A stretch of 17,341 nt of DNA from Prevotella sp. UBA6429 (GCA_002437285.1 DJOV01000132.1:1-17341), one strand, 5' to 3'. Shown: positions 1-7,938, counted from the stretch's first letter. Notes: generated by a model from the letters alone, not told the origin. Made by a program: numbers and translations.

Positions 1-45
1 TTAAAAGTCTGCTAATTTAAGGTAAAACCGAAACAATTTCAACTC

Positions 46-1767
46 ATGAGAAAACGCTTATTGCTCGCGGTCGCCCTCTTGGTGGCTACCAACGTGACGG
101 CCGCCGAGGTCGATACCCTGGCCATTGATGCTATTTACAAACAATTGTTGGCTCAACCGGGAGTGACGCAGACCGCCGTGCGCTACACGGGTTCATGGTC
201 GCAGGACATGACAGGCTTTGCCTGGAGCCAGGGGCAGGGGCGCGGCTGGACCGTTGGCAATCGCCTGCGGCTGACGGGTGTGAAGCAAACGGAGTTTGAC
301 CGATACTGGCAGGTGTTCGAGCAATATAAGAAGCAGACCCGCGTGAGCATGGACGATGGGCGAGCCGGCATGGGACTCAACGACAGCCGCCTGTTCTATG
401 GCATGAGGTTGCAAGGCGACACTCTCTATTTTCTCAAGGCCCGCAAGGAAGGTGAAGAATTCACCGTGCCCAAGGACTGGGCCACGCGCGACTATTACAA
501 GGGACCGACACCGCGACCCGACTACTGGGCAGCTGTCGATGCGCCCACCAAGCGACTGCTTGGGCTGAGCCACCTGTGGAATGCCGTGAAGAGAAACTAT
601 GTGTTCATGGATCGTGTGAAGGTCGACTGGGACAGTCTCTATGTGGCCATGATTCCGCAGATGAAGGCCGTCAGCACTGATGCAGAGGCTACGAGACTGC
701 TGCAGCGCATGGCGGCCACGCTGGGCGACGGCCATACCTATGTGGGCAGCCTCCGGGGGCGCGACATTCGTACCTTGCCCCTCGCCACACGATGGGTGGA
801 CGGCAAGGTGTATGTGGACCATGTGTATAGCTCGGCCTTCGTTAGGCAGGGCGTGCGCCGCGGCCAGGAGGTAGTGGCCGTCAACGGCGAGGCAACCGAG
901 ACCTACGCCCGGCGCGTGCTGGCTCCCTATGTCTCGAGCTCCACGCCCCAGTGGCTCATCCATGAGATGTATGACGACCAGAGTCTCACCAAGGACGAGG
1001 CATCCCGCACCATGTCTCTTCTGTTGCGCGACGGCAAGCGCGAGGTGACCGTCAGCTACGACTTCGAGGGTGCAGACTGCGACCTTATGCCCGCCCAGCC
1101 GCAGTCCGTGTCGTTCAGCAGGTTGCCCGACGGCATCGGCTACCTGCGCATCGAGAACTTCATGAGCAGCCAGGTCTGCGACCTGTTTGACCAGTTCTAT
1201 CCCCAAATCCTCCAGACGCGCGCGCTCGTCATCGACCTGCGTGACAACCCCGGCGGCAACTCGGGCAACGGTGACCGCATTGCTCGTCACTTCGTGGCCG
1301 ACAGCGTGCGGGCAGGGACGTGGGAGAGCCGCGAATACATTCCGGCCTACGCCTCATGGGGATACAGGGAACGCATCTACCGCGAGGAGGGACAGCTCTT
1401 CCTGACCGACCCCTCTGACACGCTGCAACGCTACACGCGCCCAGTGGTGCTGCTCGTGGGGCGTGGCACCTTCTCGGCCGCCGAAGACTTCACGGCTCTC
1501 ATGCGTGCCACCGGACATTGCACCCTCGTGGGTGAACCCACGGGTGGCAGCACCGGCAATAGCGTGCGCGTGGAGATCATCCCCGGTGTGTGCTATGCCA
1601 AGATTTGCGCCAAGCACGACTACGCCCCTGACGGCAGCGAGTTTGTGGGCCGTGGCTTCACGCCCGACATCCTGGCCCCCGAGACCTACAAGACCTACTT
1701 CAAGGACAAGCGTGACAACGCCATGACCAAGGCATTGGAGCACCTGCGCAAGCTGCTTCGCCATTGA
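46..1767 (+). CDS. Secreted S41 family (C-terminal processing/tricorn-type) serine peptidase
   Basis: A 573-residue protein with an N-terminal signal peptide: basic MRKR, a hydrophobic stretch, and a probable cut near A20 in VTAA|EV. It probably acts in the periplasm or at the cell surface. S41 hallmarks appear in order: GDGHT at 227-231, a PDZ-like segment around 270-285 (RRGQEVVAVNGEA), LVIDLRDNPGGNSGN at 394-408, GRGTFSAAEDF with the probable nucleophile Ser477, and GEPTGGSTGN just after. These fit the TSM core of C-terminal processing peptidases. The N-terminal ~180 residues resemble nothing I can name. The substrate is unknown. The start at 46 is chosen because it gives an intact signal peptide. 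The gene is separated from the ribosomal operon by 367 bases and is probably its own unit. Family call is confident; the physiological role is not. Confidence 0.9.
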   Translation: MRKRLLLAVALLVATNVTAAEVDTLAIDAIYKQLLAQPGVTQTAVRYTGSWSQDMTGFAWSQGQGRGWTVGNRLRLTGVKQTEFDRYWQVFEQYKKQTRVSMDDGRAGMGLNDSRLFYGMRLQGDTLYFLKARKEGEEFTVPKDWATRDYYKGPTPRPDYWAAVDAPTKRLLGLSHLWNAVKRNYVFMDRVKVDWDSLYVAMIPQMKAVSTDAEATRLLQRMAATLGDGHTYVGSLRGRDIRTLPLATRWVDGKVYVDHVYSSAFVRQGVRRGQEVVAVNGEATETYARRVLAPYVSSSTPQWLIHEMYDDQSLTKDEASRTMSLLLRDGKREVTVSYDFEGADCDLMPAQPQSVSFSRLPDGIGYLRIENFMSSQVCDLFDQFYPQILQTRALVIDLRDNPGGNSGNGDRIARHFVADSVRAGTWESREYIPAYASWGYRERIYREEGQLFLTDPSDTLQRYTRPVVLLVGRGTFSAAEDFTALMRATGHCTLVGEPTGGSTGNSVRVEIIPGVCYAKICAKHDYAPDGSEFVGRGFTPDILAPETYKTYFKDKRDNAMTKALEHLRKLLRH

Positions 1768-1919
1768 TTGTTGGCAGGGCGACGCTCCTCGCGGTACACG
1801 GTATGTGACAATGGAGCGGTAAGGAAACCGTGTGGGTTAAATAGTATTAAAACTGTTAAAATAGAATAAATTCAAAGACGCAGTCTGTGGCATGTGGTCC
1901 GCATATGGAATAAAATGTG
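1768..1919. other. Intergenic stretch after the S41 peptidase gene
   Basis: This is the first part of the 367-base gap before rplM; the rest is the promoter and leader listed separately. It holds an inverted repeat (ACACGGT 1796-1802 with ACCGTGT 1827-1833) and then AT-rich DNA. I see no coding sequence in it. Confidence 0.6.
1796..1833 (+). terminator. Weak candidate terminator or mRNA 3' hairpin after the S41 peptidase gene
   Basis: A perfect 7-bp stem (1796-1802 with 1827-1833) encloses a 24-nt loop about 30 bases after the stop codon. No T-run follows, only an AT-rich stretch, so it is not a classical intrinsic terminator. It could stabilise the 3' end or be chance. Confidence 0.25.
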
Positions 1920-1927
1920 TAATTTTG
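1895..1927 (+). promoter_or_regulatory. Predicted Bacteroidetes-type promoter for the rplM operon
   Basis: TAATTTTG at 1920-1927 matches the Bacteroidetes -7 consensus TAnnTTTG exactly. The -33 element is poor: TGG at 1895-1897 instead of TTG, with a 22-base spacer. Transcription would begin near 1933 and leave a leader of about 200 nt before rplM. The start site is inferred from the consensus only. Confidence 0.55.
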
Positions 1928-1932
1928 CACAC

Positions 1933-2134
1933 CGATTTATTTCGGGACACACTTAGAGTCCCACGTGCGGAAGTGTAAATAGCTGTGCCTTTGGCCGGAC
2001 ACGGCGGTTTGTGAATCGTCCGCGCAGCAGAGCGAAAGCCATGGATGGTCTCTTTTAGACTGGAGGCGCCGTGAGGTCTCTGTTATATAATAAAGGTATA
2101 AAAACGTTTTTTAGTAGTAAATTTAATTTTTAAA
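1933..2134 (+). promoter_or_regulatory. Structured 5' leader of rplM, candidate ribosomal-protein autoregulatory RNA
   Basis: About 200 nt of predicted untranslated leader with several possible helices: GGGAC 1944-1948 with GTCCC 1958-1962; GTGCGGA 1965-1971 with TCCGCGC 2019-2025 (one G-U), enclosing GCCG 1994-1997 with CGGC 2002-2005; and GTCT 2048-2051 with AGAC 2057-2060. The 11-mer GGTCTCTTTTA (2047-2057) recurs at 2075-2085 with one change, so AGAC 2057-2060 could pair with either copy. The 3' end (from about 2081) is AT-rich and unstructured up to the start codon. I recall leader motifs for ribosomal proteins, L13 included, being proposed in Bacteroidia by comparative genomics, so this may be a member of a known family. 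I could not check. Confidence 0.45.
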
Positions 2135-2596
2135 ATGGACACTTTAAGTTACAAGACTATTTCCGTCAACAAGGAAACAGCTCAAAAGGAGTGGGTAGTC
2201 GTAGACGCTGCCGACCAGGTCGTTGGCCGCCTCTGCTCGAAGGTTGCCAAGTTGCTCCGTGGCAAGTACAAACCCACCTTCACTCCGCACGTCGACTGTG
2301 GTGACAATGTGATCATCATCAACGCAGCCCAGGTGCGTTTCACCGGCAAGAAGGAGACCGACAAGGTCTACACTCGCTATACTGGTTATCCCGGTGGCCA
2401 GCGCTTCAACACACCCGCAGAGCTCCGCAAGCGTGAGAACGGCATCGACAAGATCATCCGCCACGCCGTGAAGGGCATGCTGCCCAAGGGCCCCCTCGGC
2501 CGTTCGCTCATGGACAACCTCTACATCTATGAGGGCGCTGAGCACAAGCAGGAGGCACAGAAGCCGAAGACTATTGATATTAACCAGTACAAATAA
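2135..2596 (+). CDS. rplM: 50S ribosomal protein L13
   Basis: A 153-residue protein matching bacterial L13 throughout. It has the N-terminal VVDAADQVVGRLCSKVAKLL segment, the GDNVIIINAAQVRFTGKK block, and the basic C-terminal region RHAVKGMLPKGPLGRSLMD typical of the L13 signature. L13 is an early-assembly protein of the large subunit that binds 23S rRNA. It is the first gene of the operon rplM-rpsI-rpsB-tsf, and only 12 bases separate its stop from rpsI. The long structured leader upstream makes feedback control plausible. L13 is known to repress its own operon in E. coli; here that is inference. The length is normal for Bacteroidetes and nothing looks broken. Confidence 0.98.
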   Translation: MDTLSYKTISVNKETAQKEWVVVDAADQVVGRLCSKVAKLLRGKYKPTFTPHVDCGDNVIIINAAQVRFTGKKETDKVYTRYTGYPGGQRFNTPAELRKRENGIDKIIRHAVKGMLPKGPLGRSLMDNLYIYEGAEHKQEAQKPKTIDINQYK

Positions 2597-2608
2597 TAAG
2601 AGATTAAG

Positions 2609-2995
2609 ATGGAAGTCATTAATGCAATCGGTCGCCGCAAGAGCGCTGTAGCTCGTGTTTATGTCACTGAGGGCACCGGTAAGATTACAATCAATAAGAA
2701 GGACATCACTGTATACTTCCCCTCTGCCATCCTGCAGTATGTGGTCAAGCAGCCCCTGCAGTTGCTCGAGGTCGCTGAGAAGTATGACATCAAGGCCAAC
2801 CTCGACGGCGGTGGTTTCACCGGCCAGAGCCAGGCCCTCCGCCTCGCCATCGCACGTGCGCTGGTGAAGATCAACGCTGAAGACAAGAAGAACCTCAAGG
2901 ACCACGGCTTCCTGACACGCGACAGCCGTGCCGTCGAGCGTAAGAAGCCCGGTCAGCCCAAGGCTCGCCGTCACTTCCAGTTCAGTAAGCGTTAA
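2609..2995 (+). CDS. rpsI: 30S ribosomal protein S9
   Basis: A 128-residue protein with all S9 landmarks: N-terminal IGRRKSAVARV, the central GGGFTGQSQALRLAIARAL block (residues about 71-89), and the basic C-terminal tail ending RRHFQFSKR. In S9 this tail reaches the tRNA binding sites of the small subunit. It follows rplM after a 12-base gap, the near-universal bacterial pairing, so the two are surely co-transcribed. The 3' neighbour rpsB lies 194 bases away across an unusually structured spacer. Confidence 0.98.
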   Translation: MEVINAIGRRKSAVARVYVTEGTGKITINKKDITVYFPSAILQYVVKQPLQLLEVAEKYDIKANLDGGGFTGQSQALRLAIARALVKINAEDKKNLKDHGFLTRDSRAVERKKPGQPKARRHFQFSKR

Positions 2996-3189
2996 TATCT
3001 CCGATGGCTCCTGCTACGGGCGCCGCGAGATACGTTTAGCATCCAAACAGGCAGGACTCTCCGCCGCTTAGGTGGGGCTACCCGTCTGCTGGTTCTAAGC
3101 TTCGGCCGTCAGGCCGGTTACGCACGGGACACCAAAGCCCGGCTAACAAGAATTAAAAAGGAAAGTAAACAATTAAAATCAAAACGAAA
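2996..3189 (+). promoter_or_regulatory. Highly structured spacer between rpsI and rpsB, candidate S2-binding leader RNA
   Basis: A 194-nt gap inside an otherwise tight operon, GC-rich in its first 150 bases and A-rich just before rpsB. Four consecutive helices can be drawn: TATCTC 2996-3001 with GAGATA 3027-3032; an arm with GCAGGAC 3051-3057 pairing GTCTGC 3084-3089 (one bulge) around CCGCC 3061-3065 with GGTGG 3071-3075; CGGCC 3103-3107 with GGCCG 3112-3116 (loop GTCA); and a bulged stem 3117-3128 with 3138-3147 that abuts the previous one without a gap. There is no T-run, so it is not a terminator, and no TAnnTTTG promoter is visible. S2 represses rpsB-tsf through the 5' leader in gammaproteobacteria; an analogous role here is inference. 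A stand-alone processed small RNA is the alternative. Confidence 0.5.
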
Positions 3190-4026
3190 ATGTCAAGAAC
3201 AAACTTTGACCAGTTGCTTCAGGCAGGTTGCCATTTCGGTCATCTGAAGCGCAAGTGGAACCCCGCCATGGCTCCTTACATCTTCATGGAGCGCAACGGC
3301 ATTCATATCATCGACCTCAACAAGACAGTGGCCAAGATTGACGAGGCTGCTGAGGCTCTCAAGGGCATTGCCAAGAGTGGCAAGAAGGTCCTGTTCGTCG
3401 CTACTAAAAAACAGGCCAAGGACATCGTAGCCGAAAAGGCTGCCTCTGTCAACATGCCTTACGTCATCGAGCGTTGGCCGGGCGGTATGCTCACCAACTT
3501 CCCCACCATCCGTAAGGCTGTCAAGAAAATGACGAACATCGACAAGTTGATGAACGACGGTACGTTCTCGAACCTCTCTAAGCGCGAGCTGCTGCAGATC
3601 ACACGTCAGCGCGCCAAGCTCGAGAAGAACCTCGGTTCCATCGCTGACCTCACCCGTCTGCCGTCTGCCCTCTTCGTGGTGGATGTCATGAAGGAGCACA
3701 TCGCTGTCAAGGAGGCCAACCGCCTGGGTATCCCCGTGTTCGCTATCGTCGACACCAACTCTGATCCCAGCAATGTCGACTACATGATTCCTGCCAACGA
3801 CGATGCCAAGGACTCTATCGAGGTTGTGCTCGACGCTGTCTGTGGCGCTATCGCTGAGGGTCTGGAGGAGCGCAAGGCTGAGAAGGCCGACGAGAAGGCT
3901 GCTTCTGAGCAGGCCGAGGAGGCTGCTGAGGGCCGTCGCCGCGCACCCCGTCGCGCTCGTCGCGAGGAGGCTGCTGCCACTGAGGCCGCTCCCGCAGCTG
4001 AGGAGGCTACTCCCGCCGCTGAGTAA
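3190..4026 (+). CDS. rpsB: 30S ribosomal protein S2
   Basis: A 278-residue S2 homologue. The N-terminal half is typical: QAGCHFGHLKRKWNPAMAPY, IHIIDLNKT, then VLFVATKKQAKDIV, ERWPGGMLTNF and ALFVVDVMKEHIAVKEA. The core ends near residue 225. The last ~55 residues form a low-complexity tail rich in Ala, Glu and Arg (blocks such as GRRRAPRRARREE), probably disordered. S2 joins the small subunit late, near the platform side where S1 docks. The start follows an A-rich stretch with no clear Shine-Dalgarno, as is common in Bacteroidetes. It is followed by tsf after 44 bases, the conserved bacterial order. Confidence 0.97.
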   Translation: MSRTNFDQLLQAGCHFGHLKRKWNPAMAPYIFMERNGIHIIDLNKTVAKIDEAAEALKGIAKSGKKVLFVATKKQAKDIVAEKAASVNMPYVIERWPGGMLTNFPTIRKAVKKMTNIDKLMNDGTFSNLSKRELLQITRQRAKLEKNLGSIADLTRLPSALFVVDVMKEHIAVKEANRLGIPVFAIVDTNSDPSNVDYMIPANDDAKDSIEVVLDAVCGAIAEGLEERKAEKADEKAASEQAEEAAEGRRRAPRRARREEAAATEAAPAAEEATPAAE

Positions 4027-4070
4027 TCAAAGCGTTTATACATTCAACTTTTAAAAGTAAAATATCAATT

Positions 4071-5078
4071 ATGGCTGTTACAATTGAAGACATCAAGAAG
4101 CTTCGCACAATGACCGGTGCAGGCATGAAGGACTGCAAGAAGGCTCTCGCCGAGGCTGATGGTGATATCAAGAAGGCTGTGGAGCTCGTTCGTGAGCGTG
4201 GCTTGGCCATCGCCGCCAAGCGCTCTGACCGCACCACATCCAATGGTTGCGTGCTCGTGAAGGGCGACAATGGCTTCTTCGCCATGATCGGCTTGAAGTG
4301 CGAGACCGACTTCGTTGCCAACGGTGCCGACTACATCAAGCTCACACAGGACATTCTCGACGCTGCTGTCGCTGCTAAGGCGCACACCTTGGACGAGGTC
4401 AAGGAGCTGACCGTCAGCTATGACGGTGAGGACGTGAAGGTGGCCGACGCTGTCACACGCCGCTCAGGTGTCGTGGGCGAGAAGATGGAGCTCGACGGAT
4501 ACAACGTGCTCGAGGGCGACAACATCTACACTTATGACCACATGGGTCGTCACACACTCTGCACCATGGTGCAGCTCTCTGCTGCCAACGAGGATGCTGG
4601 TCACAAGGTGGCCATGCAGGTCGCTGCCATGAACCCCGTCGCACTGGATGAGGCCAGCGTGCCCCAGAACGTCAAGGACGAGGAGCTCAAGGTGGCTATC
4701 GAGAAGACCAGAGAGGAGCAGATTCAGCGCCAGGTCAACGTGGCTCTGAAGAAGGCTGGCATCAACGCCAACCTCGTCGACTCTGAAGATCACATCGCCT
4801 CTAACGTGACCAAGGGTTGGCTCACGCAGGAGGATGCCGACAAGGCTCGTGAGATTATCAAGACAGTCGGTGCCGAGGCTGCCGGCAAGCTCAACGAGAA
4901 CATGATCCAGAACATCGCCAAGGGCCGTATGGCCAAGTTCTTCAAGGAGAACTGCTTGGTCGACCAGGAGTTCCAGTTCGAGGAGGGCGACAAGAAGAAC
5001 GTTGCGCAGTGGCTCGACGCTCAGGCCAAGGGCTTGAAGGTTGTTGCCTACAAGCGTTACACGCTCGCTGCTGACTAA
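4071..5078 (+). CDS. tsf: Translation elongation factor Ts
   Basis: A 335-residue EF-Ts, the nucleotide exchange factor that releases GDP from EF-Tu. The N-terminal UBA-like domain carries LRTMTGAGMKDCKKALAEA, close to the family signature. The core includes GLKCETDFVA and, further on, GDNIYTYDHMGRHTLCTMVQ and HKVAMQVAAMNP. The C-terminal part includes GRMAKFFKENCLVDQ. The length suits the longer EF-Ts form seen in Bacteroidetes. It is the last gene of the translation operon, and a strong hairpin terminator begins 24 bases after the stop codon. Confidence 0.97.
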   Translation: MAVTIEDIKKLRTMTGAGMKDCKKALAEADGDIKKAVELVRERGLAIAAKRSDRTTSNGCVLVKGDNGFFAMIGLKCETDFVANGADYIKLTQDILDAAVAAKAHTLDEVKELTVSYDGEDVKVADAVTRRSGVVGEKMELDGYNVLEGDNIYTYDHMGRHTLCTMVQLSAANEDAGHKVAMQVAAMNPVALDEASVPQNVKDEELKVAIEKTREEQIQRQVNVALKKAGINANLVDSEDHIASNVTKGWLTQEDADKAREIIKTVGAEAAGKLNENMIQNIAKGRMAKFFKENCLVDQEFQFEEGDKKNVAQWLDAQAKGLKVVAYKRYTLAAD

Positions 5079-5101
5079 GCTTTAGGTTTACATCAATAAT
5101 A

Positions 5102-5150
5102 ATGGGGAACCATGGAAGACGCGGTCTTCCGCGGTTCCCCATATTCGTTT
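5102..5150 (+). terminator. Intrinsic terminator of the rplM-rpsI-rpsB-tsf operon
   Basis: ATGGGGAACC (5102-5111) pairs perfectly with GGTTCCCCAT (5133-5142). Inside it GAAGAC (5115-5120) pairs with GTCTTC (5124-5129) around a GCG loop, and the junction has one A-C mismatch and a G-U pair. A T/C-rich stretch (ATTCGTTTTTCC) follows. Position and stability fit termination after tsf. Confidence 0.85.
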
Positions 5151-5169
5151 TTCCTTCCTTATTCTGACT

Positions 5170-7290
5170 ATGTTGAAGTTGCTGGGCAGGTGGCTGCCTT
5201 TCTTTGTTTTGTCGCTGTTGCCGGCGGTGGCCTGGGCGCAACGCCCGGTGTTTGGCAAGATGTCACCGCTCGTCAGGCAGGCTTGGCTGGCGCAGCGTGT
5301 CCATAGCGCGTCGGAACGCCGGCAGGCGGCACGGGGCGACGTGGAGCGTGAGGCTTCCATCATGGCTTTTGCCAAGTTGACGGAACCCGACAGCACAGTC
5401 CTTCTGAGACAGGGCGCTCGGGTGCTTGACAGGCGAGGAGCATTGTACGTGGCCGACATCCCCCTGCAAGCGCTGGAAAGGCTCACGCAAGACGCAAGGG
5501 TGGTGCGCCTGGAGGCAGGCCAGCGAGCCACGGCGCTGATGGACACCACGACGGCCATCGTCAACGCAACGCCAACCCAGCAGCTGCTCCGTCTGCCACA
5601 GGCTTACACCGGGCGTGGCGTGGTGGTGGGCGTGCAAGACATAGGCTTCGACCTCACACACCCCAATTTCTTCTCTGCCGACATGGCCGACTATCGCATC
5701 AAGGCTCTTTGGGACCAGCTATCCGCCGACACGTTGCACAGTGCCTTGCCCGTGGGACGCGACTATGTGGGACGCGACAGCCTGCTGGCCCTCGGCTGTC
5801 CGCGCGATGGCTTGCGACAGACGCACGGCACACACACGGCAGGCATAGCGGCAGGCAGTGGGGCGGAGGGTGCCGACACGCTGTCGCCCTATCGTGGCAT
5901 GGCATGGGAGAGCGACCTCTGCCTGGTGTGCAACGCCACCACCGACGACATCGCGCTCATCGACCCGAAGGATTATTACAAGTACACCTATGCCCTTGAC
6001 GCGCTCGGTTTCAAGTACATCTTCGACTATGCCGACCGGGCGGGCAAGCCGTGTGTCATCAATTTCAGCGAGGGCTCACGGCAAGATTTCCAGGGATACG
6101 ACCAGCTCTATTACGAGATGCTCGACTCATTGACCGGCCCCGGACATGTCATCGTTTCGTCGGCGGGCAACGACGGCCAGGCTATCAACTATCTGCACAA
6201 GCCGGCCGGACAACCGTCGGCGGGCCTCTTCTGCGGCAGCAACTTGCAAAACGTGGGTTTCACCACCAAGACCCAGGGTGACATGGAGGACTTCTCGCTG
6301 CGCTTGTCGGTCTACTCGCACGCTGACAGGCCACAGGTGGTGGACGTCCCGATCAGCCGGGTGCTGGCCGCGGCCGACTCCACGCTTGTCGACACGGTAG
6401 CCATTGGCGATTACCAATATGTCATTGCCGCCACGGCTTACCCTTCTTGCTATGATGCCGGCCAGGTGGTCTGCGACTGGGACATCATCACCTTGGCCCA
6501 CATCTTCAGCAAGTGCTATCCGGCCTCCGTGCAGCTCATCGGCCAGACGACCGACGCCGAGCTGTATCCTGTCACCGGATGGCTCTATCACAGCAGTCTC
6601 GATGACCGTCTCTCGGATGGCGACAACAGCCATAGCATCAACTCGCCGTCGAGCGCACCGTCGGTCATCTGCGTCGGCGCAACGGGCTACAGGACGCAGT
6701 TTGTCAACTATCTGGGACAACAGCTCACCTATGACAATGGGCGGAGTGGGGTGCGCACGCCGTTCTCGGGAGTGGGGCCCACCTTCGACGGACGCATCAA
6801 GCCCGACGTGATGGCGCCCGGGCAAAACATCATTTCGTCGTACAGCAGCTTCTATTTGGAAAACAATCCCGATGCGAGCGACATCCGCTCGGATGTGCGC
6901 CACTTTGTGCACGGTGGCCGCACCTATGCCTGGAACAGCAACGGCGGCACCTCCATGTCATCGCCGGTGGTGGCTGGAGCCATCGCCTTGTGGCTCCAAG
7001 CCGACCCCACACTGTCGCCGGCCGACTGTATCAGTATCTTCGCCAAGACTTGCCGACACTACGACCCCACGCTCACTTACCCCAACAACCTCTATGGCTA
7101 CGGCGAGATAGATGTCACGGCCGGCCTCGAGGAGGTGTTGCGCAGGCAGGCCGCGGGGGTGGAAACCATTCCGGTCCGCCAGGCCACAGGCCGCATCCAC
7201 ACGCTGGATGGCCGCTTCGTGGGAACGGACGGCTCGCGGCTCTTGCCTGGATTGTACATCCGCGACGGCCATAAGTTTGTCGTCAGATAA
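5170..7290 (+). CDS. Secreted subtilisin-like (S8) serine protease with a T9SS-like C-terminal tail
   Basis: A 706-residue subtilase. The signal peptide MLKLLGRWLPFFVLSLLPAV ends at AWA (about residue 23). The catalytic triad is visible: Asp157 in VGVQDIGFDLTHPNF, His219 in THGTHTAGIAAG and Ser595 in GGTSMSSPVVAGA. The oxyanion Asn334 lies in SSAGNDGQ. About 150 extra residues separate Asn334 from the VICVGAT strand (499-505), a beta-rich insert not found in minimal subtilisin. Residues 24-150 are probably a propeptide. The extreme C-terminus (GRIHTLDGRFVG, then LLPGLYIRDGHKFVVR) resembles a short type-A T9SS sorting tail, which fits its place just upstream of porU and porV. No clear promoter lies in the 91-base gap after the tsf terminator. 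The FAH gene follows after 30 bases. Protease call is confident; secretion by T9SS is inferred. Confidence 0.92.
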   Translation: MLKLLGRWLPFFVLSLLPAVAWAQRPVFGKMSPLVRQAWLAQRVHSASERRQAARGDVEREASIMAFAKLTEPDSTVLLRQGARVLDRRGALYVADIPLQALERLTQDARVVRLEAGQRATALMDTTTAIVNATPTQQLLRLPQAYTGRGVVVGVQDIGFDLTHPNFFSADMADYRIKALWDQLSADTLHSALPVGRDYVGRDSLLALGCPRDGLRQTHGTHTAGIAAGSGAEGADTLSPYRGMAWESDLCLVCNATTDDIALIDPKDYYKYTYALDALGFKYIFDYADRAGKPCVINFSEGSRQDFQGYDQLYYEMLDSLTGPGHVIVSSAGNDGQAINYLHKPAGQPSAGLFCGSNLQNVGFTTKTQGDMEDFSLRLSVYSHADRPQVVDVPISRVLAAADSTLVDTVAIGDYQYVIAATAYPSCYDAGQVVCDWDIITLAHIFSKCYPASVQLIGQTTDAELYPVTGWLYHSSLDDRLSDGDNSHSINSPSSAPSVICVGATGYRTQFVNYLGQQLTYDNGRSGVRTPFSGVGPTFDGRIKPDVMAPGQNIISSYSSFYLENNPDASDIRSDVRHFVHGGRTYAWNSNGGTSMSSPVVAGAIALWLQADPTLSPADCISIFAKTCRHYDPTLTYPNNLYGYGEIDVTAGLEEVLRRQAAGVETIPVRQATGRIHTLDGRFVGTDGSRLLPGLYIRDGHKFVVR

Positions 7291-7320
7291 ATCAATACAC
7301 AACCTTTTCATTTACGATTT

Positions 7321-7938
7321 ATGAAGATTTTCGCCATCGGCATGAACTATGCCTTGCACAATAAAGCGCTCCATGGCACGTTATCTAAGCCAGAGGAGCC
7401 AGTCATCTTCCTCAAGGCCGACACAGCTTTGCTCAAGGACCACAAGCCTTTCTTCATCCCCGACCATTTGGGAAGCATCGAGTATGAGGCTGAGGTGGTG
7501 GTGCGCATTTGCCGGTTGGGCAAGAACATTCCGCAACGCTTTGCCCATCGCTACTATGACGCCTACACCGTCGGCATCGACTTCACCGCCCGTGAGATGC
7601 AGCGCAAGCTCGCCTCGCAGGGGAAACCTTGGGACATCGCCAAGGGATTCGACGGGGCGGCGTGCATCGGCGACTGGGTGCCTAAGGAGAAGTTGCCCGA
7701 CATACAGCGGCTGCGTTTCCGCCTTGACATCAACGGCGAGGAGGTGCAACAGGGCTATACGGGCGACATGTTCTACAAGGTGGATGAGATCATTGCCTAC
7801 ATCAGCCAGTTCTACACCCTGAAGACTGGTGACATTCTCTACACGGGAACGCCAACGGGGGTCGGCCCCGTACACATCGATGACCACATGGAGGGCTTCA
7901 TTGAGGAACGCAAAGTGCTCGACTTCAACTGCAAGTGA
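7321..7938 (+). CDS. Fumarylacetoacetase (FAH) superfamily hydrolase/decarboxylase
   Basis: A 205-residue single-domain FAH-fold protein, the size of FAHD1-type enzymes. The metal-binding pattern is present: Glu56 and Glu58 in EYEAEVVV and Asp87 in VGIDFTARE. Lys108 in AKGFDGAACIG matches the conserved KxFD segment, and GTPTGVGPV is the typical C-terminal loop. Family members act on 2-oxo acids and acylpyruvates (for example oxaloacetate decarboxylation or acylpyruvate hydrolysis). The substrate here cannot be read from sequence. No signal peptide, so it is cytoplasmic. It begins 30 bases after the protease and ends 95 bases before porU, so it is probably part of the same transcript. From memory a FAH-family gene also precedes porU in Porphyromonas gingivalis. 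Confidence 0.9.
   Translation: MKIFAIGMNYALHNKALHGTLSKPEEPVIFLKADTALLKDHKPFFIPDHLGSIEYEAEVVVRICRLGKNIPQRFAHRYYDAYTVGIDFTAREMQRKLASQGKPWDIAKGFDGAACIGDWVPKEKLPDIQRLRFRLDINGEEVQQGYTGDMFYKVDEIIAYISQFYTLKTGDILYTGTPTGVGPVHIDDHMEGFIEERKVLDFNCK

Noticed and set aside
193..1290. 365-codon open frame antisense to the S41 peptidase gene
   Set aside because: Antisense to a clear gene with catalytic motifs; long shadow frames are expected in GC-rich coding DNA.
4047..4058. 12-bp palindrome ACTTTTAAAAGT between rpsB and tsf
   Set aside because: AT-only core in a short AT-rich gap within an operon; likely chance, no supporting signal.
6127..6912. 261-codon antisense frame within the S8 protease gene
   Set aside because: No signal peptide or family motif; lies fully inside a well-supported gene on the other strand.
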